A stretch of 64,000 nucleotides of DNA from Aphelocoma coerulescens (lineage: Eukaryota > Chordata > Aves > Passeriformes > Corvidae). The translations under genes were made by a program, and so were the position numbers. This document shows, in pieces, positions 21,785 through 34,335 of the stretch. The notes under the pieces are model-generated. The model searched no databases. It saw only the letters and a program-made list of their open reading frames with translations, and was not told the origin of the DNA. Every line of letters begins with the position of its first letter. Position 1 is the stretch's first letter. The DNA lies in NCBI RefSeq assembly GCF_041296385.1, contig NW_027183992.1, forward strand, positions 221,001 to 285,000, read 5' to 3'.

Positions 21785-22600
21785 CAGCACTGCACCTCAG
21801 GTAGAGAGAGAAAAAAAAAGGGGCTTGCAGTCTAGGCTGGTCAAAAAGAAATATATTTCTAAAGGCTCCTAAATAGGAGTAGGTTTCTCCAGCACTGCAC
21901 TCAGCAAGCTGGAGAGGAAAGGGAAGAGAGGGAGAGAGGGAGAGAGGGAGAGCATGTTTCTCGGCTCACTTTTATAGCCTTTGCTCCGCCCACAGTCCAC
22001 CCACAGCCCACCCCTTTGGTTTAAGGTGATTGGTGTTTTCCCTTTGACAGATTATCTCTGTCCACCAATGGCTCCTCCTTGTCAGAGGGGTGGTATTAGT
22101 TGAGATAAGGTTGCCATGGAGCTTACAGGGTAATGGCTATGGGGGCTGGGCTGTTTGTTGCAACTGGGGTTTTAAAATCTGCCTTGGAACCAAAGTACAA
22201 GTAAAACATAAAAAAAAAATACATCAAACACATCTTAAAACACTTGTAAAAGTATACAGTAAACACAGGAAGGATAACTCTTATGGTGTAGTGTTTGAAA
22301 AGGGATTTCAACTGGGGAACTTTTAACTGGGGATTTTTTACTGGGAAGGGTGCAAACAACTGCTTTGAACAACTGAAAACCATAATAATAAAACTTGATT
22401 TGTGTACCTGGGCTGATGGGTTAATTTTAACATTCAATTTAAAAATATTTTGCTCAAAATTAATTAAAGCACTTAATATGCAAAGACCAAGCACAAATAG
22501 GGATTTCATGTATGACACTCCAGTTTGGAGACAGTCGCATCCTAAAGAAAAAATACATCTCAGTAAGCATCACCCAGCAGTTCCTACTTGAGCAGATTCC
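21785..22600 (-). mobile_element. Possible LTR remnant
   Basis: On minus a CTATAAAAG promoter motif (complement at 21970) is followed by a GGGAGAGA run (21925-21955). Upstream of it on minus (higher coordinates) are CCAAT-like motifs and A/T-rich sequence. Ends and duplications were not found, so this is tentative. Confidence 0.35.
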
Positions 22601-23400
22601 ACACTGCATTCAATGGAAACCTTGTAAAAAGAGTGGGGCTGTGCCTTGAGGAGTAGAAACTTCTACTTAACAATCTGTCTGAAATGCTTTTGGTTTATTT
22701 ACAATAGTAGCTGTAAGTGATGTTTCTTCTTCCACTACAGGGAGAAAATGAAACTGAAGATGTTTCCTCTGTAAAAATGGAAGCTTTGTAACAATGGACC
22801 TCCCGCTCCCAGAGGAAACGTGCCACGGCCCTTGGAGAATTGGCAGTCACCGCTCACAGGCCATCGGAAAAGGGATAATTGTCACCCCCAGCTCAGCCTC
22901 CAGACCAGGGCTGACACACAGGACTCTCGCCATCCCCTCACGGTGGGATCCTGGCTGGAAGCATCACAGCTCGGGTCAGGACTTTGGGTAGAGACTTGGA
23001 GAGCCATTCAGGGCACAAGAGGGTTGGCAGCCCTCAGAAAAGAAAAGAAAAATGAAAGAGCAGGCGCATTGATGAAAAACCCTTTTTTTTTACCGACCCC
23101 TGTTTCAGTAGGTCAGGGCAGTAGACAGAAGGTAGCACAGATTTGTAGCTGGCACCCGGGCCTGTTCCTGTAACTAGACTGGTTACTGTACTTTCCATAG
23201 AGTAGAGGAAGATATTTGGGAGGGGCACAATGGGCCCAACACCATGGGAGCAAGTCCAGGATGTCAACAGCTTTCAGTTGTGAATGAGCAGGAAAGCTAA
23301 GAGACAAAGTCAGGCTTTTTTCTCATCCTGAAGGGGAAGAAGGGAAAATTCAGAGCTGACAAAAATATACCGTATTGGGGTGCACAAGTGCAGGGAGAAC
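22600..23400. other. No gene recognised
   Basis: Unassigned sequence leading to the left palindrome arm. No coding similarity was seen. Confidence 0.4.
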
Positions 23401-24325
23401 CCTCCCTTGCTGGACAGGAGGTGCTACGAGCATTCAGGGATTCTTTGTTGGCATAGCAAAGTCTCCAGAAGGCAGCTGGGGAGAAGTACCACTCCTTCCA
23501 CCCAGTGTTCTAAAGCTCTGGGCTACATGGTACAACAAAGTTATCAAGAGTTGCTCTGTTACATAACACAACTCCCGAATGTGAGATGGGGTTAGAGGCT
23601 GGTAACACCAGGGGGGTTCCCTTGGAGTCCCTAGGGATCACTTTCTCTGCTGCTCCTTCCTCTGCAGCGGGGGTCCCCTCCCGCTCTTTCCCTGCCCCAG
23701 CTTGGGAGGCCAAGCCGGCTGGAGCGTGTCCATCTGTCCTAGAGTCTCTTTCAGCATCTGCGTACCCCTGCACAGCTCCTTTAGATGCTGCTGTCCCCTA
23801 AATCCAGGCAGACAGGGCTGCATTTGCCTGCTGCCAGTGTGAGGGGAAGAAAGAGCAAGAGTTCATTAGGGCTTGACCTGAAATGATGTTTTGGCGTTTC
23901 TGCTTCTCCTCACAGCTTTGGCAGGTGAGCAGCATCTCTGTCCCTGCCACCTGCTGGCCCTTGGAATGCACACACGAGCCCAGGTATCACTTCTGGTGAA
24001 CCCAAGTGGCCGCGTCAGTTTGAAAGGGCAGCTGTTGTTTCACTGTTACCTTTCTAGGCTGGTTACAGCTCCTCCTGCCTGTACTACAGCCTGTGCTTGA
24101 AGACACAGAACTGCCATGATGCCTGGAGGAAAGGCATCAAAAGCTTGACAAAGGCTGAAGGGAACACTCTGATTACCCCTTTTCCCAAGAGGGTTCTTTA
24201 GCTGAAGTTGCTAACCAGGACCAGACTTGACACCCCGGCATGGGTTTGTGGTTGTTTTATTTCTCGAGCCCTCACTCCTGCGTGGGACTCGGTAATCGGG
24301 TGCTGCAGAGGCTCCCGGCAAGGCA

Positions 24326-27300
24326 TCAAAGACGCCCGCCCCGCACCCAAGGGTGGCGCAAGATCTCCTCCAGTGCTGGCCTGTCCGCGGGGTGCTTGGA
24401 CAAACACCAGCGGATCAGATGTTGGCACTCTGGGGAGAGAAACCAGAAAGCGCCGGTCACTTGCAGAAGGCTCCTGCCCAGCTGCTCCCGGCGCCCGCAG
24501 GGCCCGGGCCGTGCTGCGTGTGCTCAGAGCTGTGCCAGCCTCCCGGCTGACTCTGCCCTTTGCGGGACAGTGGCACGGCAGGACACGCGCCACCTCCTTC
24601 AGCCAAGCAGGCCACACCGACCACGTCGTCACGGGCTGCCTCCTGCGGCCAGCTCTTGAGGGCAGATGGGCCTCCCGCGCAGCTGCGTGAGGGCCACGCT
24701 GGGCTGCGCGGTGCCATCTGCCAGAGCCTGCCTTCTTGAGGCCAGACACCAACCTGGAGAGACCTGCTGCCAGAAGAAGAGCTGCCCCGACACGATGTCA
24801 CGGTCCTCCTGGAAGGGCATGTTCCCGCAGACCATGACGTACAGCAGCACACCCAGGGACCAGATGGTTGCCGAATGGCCGTGGTAGCAGCCAAGGCAGA
24901 TCCACTCGGGTGGGCTGTACATGTGTGTTCCTAGGGGAGACAGGCGGCGCTGTCCAGGTGCAGGCTGCTGGCTTCCAGAGCCTGGTGCCAGCCTCCTGGC
25001 GGAAGCAGGGGCTGCACCGGTGGCCACAACTTCCCCCCGAGGCCACCGGGCGTTCCCCAGCCAATTGGCCAAAGCCAAGAAACCATTCTGCAAGGCAAAC
25101 AAGGCCAGCGGAGCAGCCCAAGCCCTTGCGGGCCTGCCAAGCCGAGCGGCCGGGGCCTGGCTTTGGCAGCCCCCCTCTGTGGGCAGGGCTGGCAGCTGGC
25201 TCCTGGGGCACAGCATCTGCCCCGTGCCAAAGGGCGGCCGGCAGCCGGCTGAATGCCGCGGCCCACAGCCCAGGAGGGAATGGGGCCGTGCAGTGCCTGG
25301 CACTGGGAGCAGGGCCCGGCCTGTGGGCTCACCGGCAAATCGCGTGAAGGCCTGCTCCTGGAGGAAGGTGCCGCAACCGAAGTCGATGAGCTTCAGGTCG
25401 CCGCTCTCCGGGTCCACGAGGAGATTCTCTGGCTTGATGTCCCGGTGCAGGACGCCGCAGGCGGTGCAGTGCCGCACGGCCTCCAGCACCTGGCAGAAAA
25501 GCCAGCGCGCCATCTCCTCACACAGGGACCCCTGCTCCAGCAGGAAAGCCAGGAGATCCTGCGATGGCTCCGGACGCTCCATCACCAGCAGGAAGCTGTC
25601 AGGCAGCTCAAACCAGTCGAGGAGCTGGATGATGTTGTGGCAGCCAGAGCCCACCTTCTCCATGAGCACGATCTCCATGGGAACACGGGTGCCGTCGGGC
25701 TGTGAGGAGGAGACAGTGCCTCCAGCAGGCCTGATACTGCCCTTTAGCTCCGCTGCCTCGTGCCTGGGATGCCCCAGTGCCCCCTTGGGCAGCCTCCCTG
25801 GTGCTTGGGCTTCCTCCCGCCCAGGGGATGCGTGGGGGGTGCCCCCCTGCCCGGCCCCATCACCAGTGTTTGGCATCCCCGGGCCCGCGATGCTCCGGCT
25901 CGCACGCTGAGCCCACGCCCGCTCCCCCCGCCCTGCGCCGCCTCCCGCCCTGGGGCCCCGGCCTTATCCCTGCCCGCCACGCCCCGCTCTGGCGCGGTGG
26001 CCCCGCTCACTCACCAGCTCGTACCACTGCACGACGCTCTCCCGGGCCACGCGTTTGATGGCCACCTGCAAGCCCACGAGAGACGGGGCTGAGCTCAAGC
26101 CCTGCCCCGCCCCGCCCCTGGCCCTCCTCCCGCGCCCCGCCGTCCCGGCCACTTACCGGGCTCCCGTCCGAGAGGCGGATGCCCGAGAAAACGGTGCCGA
26201 AGCCACCGCTGCCCAGCTGAGGGCCCAGCTGGTACAGCTCCTGCAGCTTCTTCTTTTGCCCTGCGACCGAGACCGAGCCATCAGCCTTGCGCCCAGGGCC
26301 CCCCCGGCCAAGTGCCCGCGAGTGAAGCGAGCCGAGCCACCGCGGGCCACGTTGCTCTGACCTGCTTCCTGCTGCGCGCCGGGCAGCGGCCACCGCCTTG
26401 CAGCCGTCGGGCAGGGGAGCGGCAGAGCTGGGGCAGGGGAGCGCGCAGAGGCGGCTGCAGGAGCCGGAGGGCAGCGGGGCAGGGCGGCACCGTCGCTGTC
26501 CCCGGCGTCGTGGGCTGGACTCTGCTCTTGAGGACTGCCGGGGCTACAGCCCGAGGACTCGCACAGGGGGGTGTCAGGAGCAGCTGCAAACCAGGGAGGG
26601 GTTTTTTGAAGCCGTGGCATCAGAAGCACTGGAAACAGCCAGAGACTCTGCTGCTCTCAAGGGCCCTGGCCTGGCCTGTCGATGCCCCTGAAGAGTCCCG
26701 AGGGAGCCTCAGACAGCTCCTCAGAAGATCTCACCTGCTACCAGAAAGGCCTTCCTGGTAGTCGGTGGCCGTCTTGGAGCAGCTTCCTGGAGATGGAGGA
26801 ACCTCCTGGGTCTCTTGAGGCTCGTCTCTGCCACCAGGCACGGGCTGTTGCCAGCTGGCACAGCCGGCACAGCGTCCTGGGAGCTGTGGGCTGGCAACTG
26901 CTGGCTCCAGCTCACTTGCTGCTCCGCCACCTGCTCCTGAGAAGGCTCCCCTGGATCGGGCTGGGCTCCCACTTGGACTTCTGGGCTTTCCCTGGCCACG
27001 TCAGTTGTCAGGGTTGCGCCCGTATTGTTGAAGTCCGTGAGTCCAAGGGAGCTGGGAGACCTGTCCACAGGCTCTGCACCTTCTGCAGGCTGACAGGTCT
27101 CACTGAGCGTCTGCGGGAGATAGAGGCTGTCAGAGATAGCGGAGGCTCGTGGCAGGATGGAGGATCTCTGACAGCCTGAGCTTCTTGCCTGGATGGTGGG
27201 TCCCTCATGGTGTGCCGTCCTTGCAAGGCTTGAGGCTCTCCCAGGGATGGAGAATCTTGCTGGGAGCAGCCTCTTGAAGGGATGGAGGCTCCTGGAGGAG

Positions 27301-27740
27301 CTGGACGAGCCACAGCAGGGCAGGTGGCCTCGCTTCACCAGCTCCTCCAGTTCTTTCCACAACGCCTGCCACATCCCAGAGTAGAGCGGCACCCATGTCC
27401 CATTGCGAGCCCAGAGCAGCAGCATCAGTTCCTGCAGCTCCTGGGCCACTGCCACGCAGGGGCCGCAGCTGCAGGGGCTGTCCAGAGGGCTCGCGGGAGC
27501 ACGTGGCCGCTTGCGAAGGGTCGCCCGAGGCCTGGAGGACCTGGGAGCCCCAGGGGCTCCTCGCTTCCTCCGTGAGCCTCTGGGCTGCACCCCGGGGCGC
27601 TTGCGCCTCTTCGATGTCCGTGCCTGCCGCCTCCGTGGTTGCCAGTGGCCAACGGCCCACCAGACAGCCACAGTGGCCAGCAGCAGGACAAGCACAATCA
27701 CCAGGACGCCACCGTCACACATGGCTCCGGCGCGTCCCAT
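24326..27740 (-). CDS. Membrane-anchored PIM-like Ser/Thr kinase, left palindrome copy
   Basis: Seven exons on minus: 27740-26735, 26583-26362, 26260-26157, 26065-26015, 25699-25333, 24930-24754 and 24429-24326 (TGA). Each has AG/GT borders, each length equals that of the mirror gene, and the total of 2031 bases is a multiple of three (676 aa). Exon 1 gives a membrane segment ([18 protein letters not shown]), then [13 protein letters not shown] and a long Ser/Pro-rich linker. Exons 3-7 give a full PIM-type kinase: GSGGFG loop, VAIK lysine, ERPEP hinge, [16 protein letters not shown] and the [10 protein letters not shown] end. Differences from the right copy are a few substitutions, e.g. GTHMYSPP here against GTHTYSPP there. 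The ATG at 27740 is preferred because upstream in-frame sequence (from GTG at 27803) is shifted in the other arm. Poly(A) signal complement is at 24256-24261. Role by family: phosphorylation of basic-motif substrates; tethering to membrane is inference. Confidence 0.8.
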
Positions 27741-27794
27741 CGCGACTGCACTGGCAGCTGCAGGTGCTGGCAGTGTTACATAGCGACTGCGCGG

Positions 27795-27802
27795 TGATGT
27801 CA
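27795..27802. promoter_or_regulatory. CRE-like octamer upstream of the left kinase
   Basis: TGATGTCA within GGTGATGTCACAG, 55 bases before the ATG. The same octamer is conserved at 34969-34976 and is the core of the 10.8-11.3 kb array. A role in transcription is inferred from position only. Confidence 0.4.
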
Positions 27803-28199
27803 CAGTGCTGTGGGCCAGGACAGCCGGGTGACATCCCAGCCCTGCCTCTCGCCAGCGCTCAGCCCCTTTGTGCCGTCACAGCCTAACTCCCCCCACCGCT
27901 CTCCAGTGCCACAGGAGGAAGAAAGGGGCTCCCTGTGGGCACTTGAGGGCCCTCTGGAGCAGAGTGGGTGGAAGATTCTTGTCTAAGTAGGACACAGGGA
28001 TGAGGAGGGGAACAATGGTGGTGTCACCTCCTTGCTGGCAGAGCATGGGACATGGATTGCCCAATGGGACACTGTAAAGTCCTTGGGGAGAGCAAGCCCT
28101 GCTCAGCAACATCCAAACCCCCAACATGCTATCCACCGCATTCCCATCCTGAATCCAAATCCAACTCTGTCCCACTTCCTGGGAAGAAAATGGATCCTA

Positions 28200-28880
28200 T
28201 CCCATTGAAAACCAGTACATCTGCCAGTTCTTCACCCAGCACACCCTGTCCCTGCTCATCTCACATCTGGACACCTGCTCCAGAAGGATTCTGTGAGGGA
28301 CAGGATCAAAACTCCTCTTAAAATCCTGAAATACAACCTGCAATGGCTTCCCATAACCCGTGAGACAGGTGACCTTATGGCAGCAGGATAATCAATCAGT
28401 TAGACCAGAATTTCCCTGTCTTATCTCACGCTGCCCACGGCTGACACTGGCACTGTCCTCCCATCACTTCCCAATAGTGCCAAGTATGACCTTCTCCACC
28501 ATTTTTCTGCTATCAAGATTAGATTAAGAGGGCTGGAGTTTCCTGGAAAGTCCAAGCACTTGCTGTCAAGTTGCATACAGCTGGAGAGCATTGAGCCAGC
28601 ATGGACCTCCTTGGGCTTTCAGGAGCTTGGGTAGATGATTTAGGGGGTTCCTTCTGGGACATACTGGGATGAATCCCATCCAATGCCACAGCCTCATGGA
28701 TATTGTTCTGGTCCAAGCTGTCCCCAGCAATCCCAAATGGAAGATCACTGTCCCTCGCACCACTCTGCCTCCCCCGTTGGACACCCTTCAGCACCCAGAG
28801 AAGCCGGTGGTACTTGGCAGAGCCAGGGTCTGTGGGACAAGGACACTGGCAACAGCTAAAAGCAGAGAGGATGCCCAGAG
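28200..28880 (-). mobile_element. CR1 LINE reverse-transcriptase fragment
   Basis: On minus, 28225-28350 reads FQDFKRSFDPVPHRILLEQ then VCWVKNWQ, the CR1 motif around (L)DFSKAFD-VSH-ILL and WVKNWL. Upstream on minus, near 28700, NIHEA...DGIHP fits the CR1 NIHKSMGPDGIHP block. Frames are broken. Confidence 0.65.
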
Positions 28881-30479
28881 AGCCCAATTCCCACAGGATT
28901 CTGCCATCTTGAGGGGGTCAGCCTGTCCTGAGAAGATGCTTGCCATGGCTTTGGGCATCGCAGTCCCACAGCCGTGGAGGGCTGAACTGAGTGTCAGCCA
29001 CCCACGAAAAGCTGGGAGAAAGACTGCGGACAGGACGTGGGATCCCAGTGACCTCCCGCCCCCAGTGCAAACATGGTGGCCACACCTGTCCTTCCAGTGG
29101 CCCCGCAACAACTGGTCTTCCAGTTGCTTCAGTGCCTGGAGGGACCCCTCAATCCCGCCAAGGTGCCAAACCCCAGCGTCCTGCCATGGACCTGTCTGGG
29201 GGTCTCCACTGAGAGTCCATCCATAAGCGGCTGCTCCAGGAGGTCAAAGAGGAGGCAGTGAGGAGAGCCCAGCAAGGCAGGGAGGGGAGGAGATGAGGGG
29301 CTGGGAAGGGAAAGGGAGGACCACGCGCTTGGTCTCAGAGGACCAGGCACTGCAGGCTCGGCACTGCTGGCTCTCAGGGTGCCCTGGATGGGCAAGGTGG
29401 TGCCAGGTGCCATCCCACCATGTTCCCCGGCTGTCCTCTTGTCCTCACAGCCATGACCTTGGGACAGATGGCTCTGCACATCCTTGCCCTCCTCTTCTGC
29501 CAACACAGTTCAGGGAAAATACTTCCACTACTCCACCTCAGTAAGGGTCCCAGGTGGCTCCATGCTGCTCAGGGTGCTGGAGGTGGTGGCAGAGGAGAAC
29601 CCTGAAACCTTTAGGTGAGAGCCAGAGGGGCTGTGGTAGTGGGGTTGGGCATCCCACCACCCAGCCCGGAGCCCACTCCATCTTCCTGGCAACTTCCTAA
29701 CATCCTGGGGCCCCATGGTGGTGGTCTCCATCCACGAGCTGGCTTCCAGCATGGATGACAGGACATACTGGCAGTGCCACAGTGCTGGGGACACCCTCGA
29801 TGAAGATGGGTGGCCCAGGGTGGGGGAGCACCTACAAACCACCAGCTGGGGAGCGCATCCAGGCCATCTTCAGCTCCTACTGATGCCACTGAAAGACACT
29901 GGGAGCCACCATGGAGCAAGGAAGTGTCATTCCAGCATGTCCCTGGGTATCTCTGTGTGACCCTGGGAGTGGCAGACAGTGCCACAAAGTAGGAGGTCCC
30001 TTGTATCCCCAGCTTCCAGGGCAGGGAAAACAAGGAGGTATTGTTCCTACAGTCCCACCCTGGCATAACTGGAGGGGGAAGCCAGTACAAGACACCAAGA
30101 GCCCCTAGGACACAGGTGGCAGGGATCCAGCAGATGACCCTGCACCAGGTTGGCTTGTGGGGCCAGGGTGGAGGATTTGGGTTATAAACCTCAGGGATCA
30201 AGGGGACCCCCAGGATCCAGGGGACGGGGTGGGCAGCACAGAGCAGAGCCGATCGAAACCGCGATGGGGAAGGGATCAGTGCCATCTGCAGGGCAGAAGG
30301 ACACTGGACGCGGGAGTGACCGCAGAGCCACCGTTTGATGGAAATGGATTGGTAGGGGTGTCAGGGGCTCCCATCGTACCAGGGACTCACCACACTGGGG
30401 CCCTTGCTAACAGGCAGGGTTGGTGCGGACAGAGAGCAAGTCAGTTCCCTGGGACACACGGGACCTCTCGATCCACTTG

Positions 30480-31580
30480 CAACTTTAGGCCTAAGGGGGG
30501 AAAGTGTCAAGAAGTTCTTTGATTATTCAGGGACCAAGTGCGATAGAGGAGCAGGTGCATTTTATTCAACCACTATTGGTAAATGCGGGGGATAGGTTTG
30601 AAAGGCATGAATTTCTGTTTCTTCCTGATTGTGATTGTAATTTACTGGGAAGGGATTTGATGGCTAAACTGGGAATGCAAATTAATATTGTGAAAGGTGA
30701 TAAGGAAGCTACCACTGCTGTAACTGTCTGTCAAATGCCTGAGAAGACCTATGCTGAAGTAGACCCAGAAGTGTGGGTAGTCCCAGGGAAATGTGGAAAA
30801 TTAGATATGGAACCTCTCCAAATCACTTTGAAGCCACCAGGACAAGTGGTGTTTAAAAAGCAATACCCTCTTTCAGGAGGGAAGGAAGGGGTTACAGCCT
30901 GTTACTGAGTCCCTGTTAAAGGCAGGTCTTTTGGAGCCACGGATGTTTCCCTATAACACTGCTATCCTTCAAGGTGAGAACCTGGCAGAATTTTAAAGTG
31001 TTAAAAAGCAGATGAACTGAGGCTCCTGCCTTAGCCCTTCCAGACAGGGAAGAAGTATTTGCATTTTATGTGGATGTTGAACAGGACCACGCCAGAGGAG
31101 TTCTAGTGCAAGAACACCACAGGGCGGTACTTGAAGACCGATGGCCCGTTCTTCTGAAATGTTAGACCCCTCGGCGAGGGGTGGCCCCATTGTTTGCAAA
31201 ATTGTGCAGCCACAGTTTTCATGGTAACTGAGGACGGCAGGAGGCTCTCTAACCCTTAAGCTTCACATCAAGTTAAGGCTTTGTTGACCAAAAGAGCCTC
31301 TCATGGAACAGGAGGATTTAGAATTAAGTAGGGGGGAAGGGTTTAACCCCACCTCCTGTTTAACTGGTCCCGAGGGAGGAGACCTGAAGGAAACTCATGA
31401 CTGGATTCAGGTAATAGATCTCCAGATGCCGAGGAGATATTAAATTATCCCCCTTGGAATTAATGTTTGGGATTTTTCTTTTTCTGGAGCAGGAAATCAG
31501 GATGTTGATGGAGGTCTCTGGTTCTGTTCCCAACAGGGCAGCCATTTGGCGCAGCCCAGGAACGCGGCATCGGAGTCCAT
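30480..31580 (+). pseudogene. Gammaretrovirus-like protease, RT and RNase H relics
   Basis: An open stretch at 30504-30908 spans the end of the protease (LLGRDLMAKLG) and the start of reverse transcriptase (PEVWV-PG--GKLD, then VKQYPLS-like). At 31030-31150 comes the connection domain (ALPDR, YVDVEQDHARGVLVQ). At 31160-31420 come RNase H-proximal pieces interrupted by stops. The RT core with YxDD is deleted between 30990 and 31020. No gag, env or paired LTRs were found, so it is a pol fragment. Confidence 0.65.
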
Positions 31581-34119
31581 GGAGGTGTAGGACAGATCTT
31601 TCCCTCTCCCACTCCCCACTGCCACCAGCTCCCCCTGGGCAACGAGGGGGCTCCCGGCTGAGCGAGGGCAGCGCGAACGGGCAGCAGCTCAAGGATCCGC
31701 TCCCTGCGCGCTTCCCGGGATAGGGCTGCCCTGGGCCTTGGCATGGACAGAGGGTCCCCCTTCTCTGCTCGGCGTGACCCTCCTGCCCCAGCCTCGCTCA
31801 GTTCGATTCATGTGCCTCCCGTGAGGGACACCCTCCACACAGATCCTGCTTCTGATTCCTTGGATCCACAGCACTGTTTTTCCTGGATTTTAGCCACGGC
31901 TTCCCCTGTGTAAAGGATAGGGATACATAGGAGGAGTGTGTCGGGCACCCCTCCACCACTGTTAGTGGTTCCAGGCCCCCAAGAGCTCTTGTGTCTCCCT
32001 TTTTCCCAACAATATCCCTCCATCCCCTCCTTCCCGACGCTTCCCCTCAGCAGCACCGAGCCTTTTCCCGCCCTTTTTCCCCTCAGCGCTGGCCCCGCCC
32101 CCGCTCAGACCACGCCCCCTCGGCGCCGCTGAGGCCTTGGCCACGCCCACCGTCCTGGTGGGACCGGCTCCCCGCCCTCCCTTCCCTAATTAGCGCCCTT
32201 AGTTCGTCCCTCGTTAATACGTCACTAATTAGGCCCCTGGCGGCCAAGAGCAGGGGTTTGGAGGAGCTCTGTGGGACACCCTGGCTGCGTGGGGCAGGCC
32301 AGAGACGCCCAGTGTTGTCCCTCCACTCAGGGCAGGGATCCGGGGCACCGCGGCCACCCGGGGAAGATGCTCCGTTGCCAGCCCACACCTCCACCAAAGG
32401 GAGAGGAGGAAAGCAGGGTGCCAGAGACACAGAACCCCTCAATACCTCCCCAGCTGGGTCTTCTCCGCCCCGCCCCTTCCAGCTGTATGTCGTGTTTACA
32501 GGAGCTCAGAAAGAGGGAAAAAAAAGAGAAACGAGCTCCACAGTGAATTCCTGAAAGAAAAATCCATCAATGGCCAGGAGACTCCTGTGGCTCCTTCCTG
32601 AAAATCAGGGCTGTGGGGAACAGGGTGCAGGGTGTCCCAGGACACAGAGCTGGACACTGATCCCTCCTGGATCTCCTTGGCACCCCTGTCCCAGGCAAGG
32701 ATGGTCCTGAATATCCTCTTGGAGCTGTCCCAGGAAGGTCCTTGCTCCCTGGTGCAGGATGGGAGGGGTAGAGATGGTCCTCTCACACTCATCCCACTCA
32801 TTCCCCCCTGCGCTGACTTTGCCCCTGGGGTGCTCACCCCCCTTTTTAGGGTGCCCAGCCCTGTTCTCATGGGGAACCCTGGCAGCACGCATGGGCATAA
32901 CCAACCTTTCTGGGAGGCTGGGAGCACTGGTGAGGGAGGGGGCTGTTTCTGGTGACCTGGAACTTGGCTCCTGCTGTGAGCCAGCGGCTTTCTGCCTGCT
33001 GGGCTGGGGGAACACCCTCTCTGAGCTCTGTGACAGCCCCAGCCCCACACCCACTCCTTGCCACAGCTCCTGCCAGACAGCATCTGCTACGGACATGTCC
33101 CCTGCTACTGTCCTTTGGCCAGGGGCCTTGTGGCTCATGCCAGACCCTTCTTCCTCCCCAGGGAGCCTCCTCCCAGGTAAGGGGGGAGCCCCCCACAGCC
33201 CAGAACTCTCCAGCTCAGCCCCCCTGGAGCCAGGCCGCCGTCTGAGTCCCACGTGCCCTGAGCCAGGTGGGGACTGGTGGCCGTCTTGGCCACAGTGACC
33301 ACAGATAAATCGAGTTTCCAACCTCTGACAAGAGGAAAAGGGCCAGCAAAACCTCAGTTCGGGGCATGAGGAGAGCAGACTTCAGACTGCTCAGGGAACT
33401 GCTAAGCAGGGTCTCCAGGGACAATGTTTTTGCAGGTGCTGGGGTCCATCAGTGCTGGTCAATTTTGAAACATCACCTCCTAAGGGCACAGGAGTAGGAG
33501 AGTCCCAAATGTCGGAATCCAAGCAGACGAGGCAGAAGGCATCTTCTCTGGGAAAGAGGATGGAAAAGAAAGCTGTGTGCCCAGTGGAAGCAAGGTCAGC
33601 AGAAGAATACAGATGTCAGGAAAATTAATCCACAAACACCACAGGTTTATGTCCAAACAAGAGACAGAGCAGTCCTGTTACTTTATTCGAATAAAGGGAG
33701 AGGCCATGGGCATTTCCCATGGGATCTCTCAAATTGTTAGAGGACGCAGCTTCCTTTTTCTTCTAATTTCCCGGCTGCATTTTCCTCTCTCCTTCCCCAC
33801 TGGCTGAGGTACTTGAGAGGTACAGACTTCCCGAATGGCTTAATACAAACCCCCTTTCTAATGTGCACCCCCCACCCTCATTCTTTCCTTGTGTCTCTGT
33901 TCTTTTTCTCTAAATCCAGGGATTAGCAGAGTCTTGAGTGAGTAACAGTCTGTGTCAATTAGTGGAATTCCTATGGAATTTATGGTTCCTCCCTTTGCTT
34001 CTTTCACCTATCAGTATCTGGCTTTATCTACCATCATGCCCACAGATAGTTTGTAAAGACACCTCCTTCTCATTCCTTCCCCAGAGATGTCTCTCGCCAC
34101 TGTAGGGAGAACTTTGGTG

Positions 34120-34335
34120 CAGTGAAAGCTCAGCTGGAGAGGAAGGTGGCCAGAAGTGTGGGGCACAATAAAGAGTGGTTTTAAATATATTAATGGAAAA
34201 AACATTGTAGAAATAACATTGTCCCCTTCCAGGATGTGGATGGTCACCTGACAAACAGGGCCAGGGACACAGCACAGGTGTTTAATGCATTCTTTGCCTC
34301 TGTCTTCAACACTCCTCCCTCCCTTCCCAGTGGAA
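34120..34335 (+). mobile_element. CR1 LINE ORF2 fragment (between endonuclease and RT)
   Basis: The frame at 34216-34313 reads VDGHLTNRARDTAQVFNAFF then ASVFNT, the CR1 block ahead of the RT domain. It is 5'- and 3'-truncated. The following 34332-34484 repeats 28048-28200. Confidence 0.7.

Larger units (their letters stand above)
23401..27883. repeat. Left arm of a 4.48 kb palindrome
   Basis: Reverse complement of 34888-39367. Paired positions sum to 62768 at the outer edge, 62769 over kinase exons 5-7, 62770 over exons 2-4, 62772 over exon 1 and 62771 at the inner edge. Only a few 1-2 base indels therefore separate the arms. Outer edge: CCTCCCTTGCTGG at 23401. Inner edge: GTCACAGCC ending at 27883. 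Confidence 0.95.

Noticed and set aside
24921..25910. 329-codon open frame antisense to kinase exons 5-6 (also 36859-37848 in the other arm)
   Set aside because: It runs straight through two introns and mirrors GC-rich kinase codons. Its presence in both arms follows from the palindrome, not from selection.
27741..27803. Upstream extension of the left kinase start to a GTG at 27803
   Set aside because: The same stretch in the right arm has an indel that shifts the frame, so the extension is not conserved. The ATG at 27740 has a good context.
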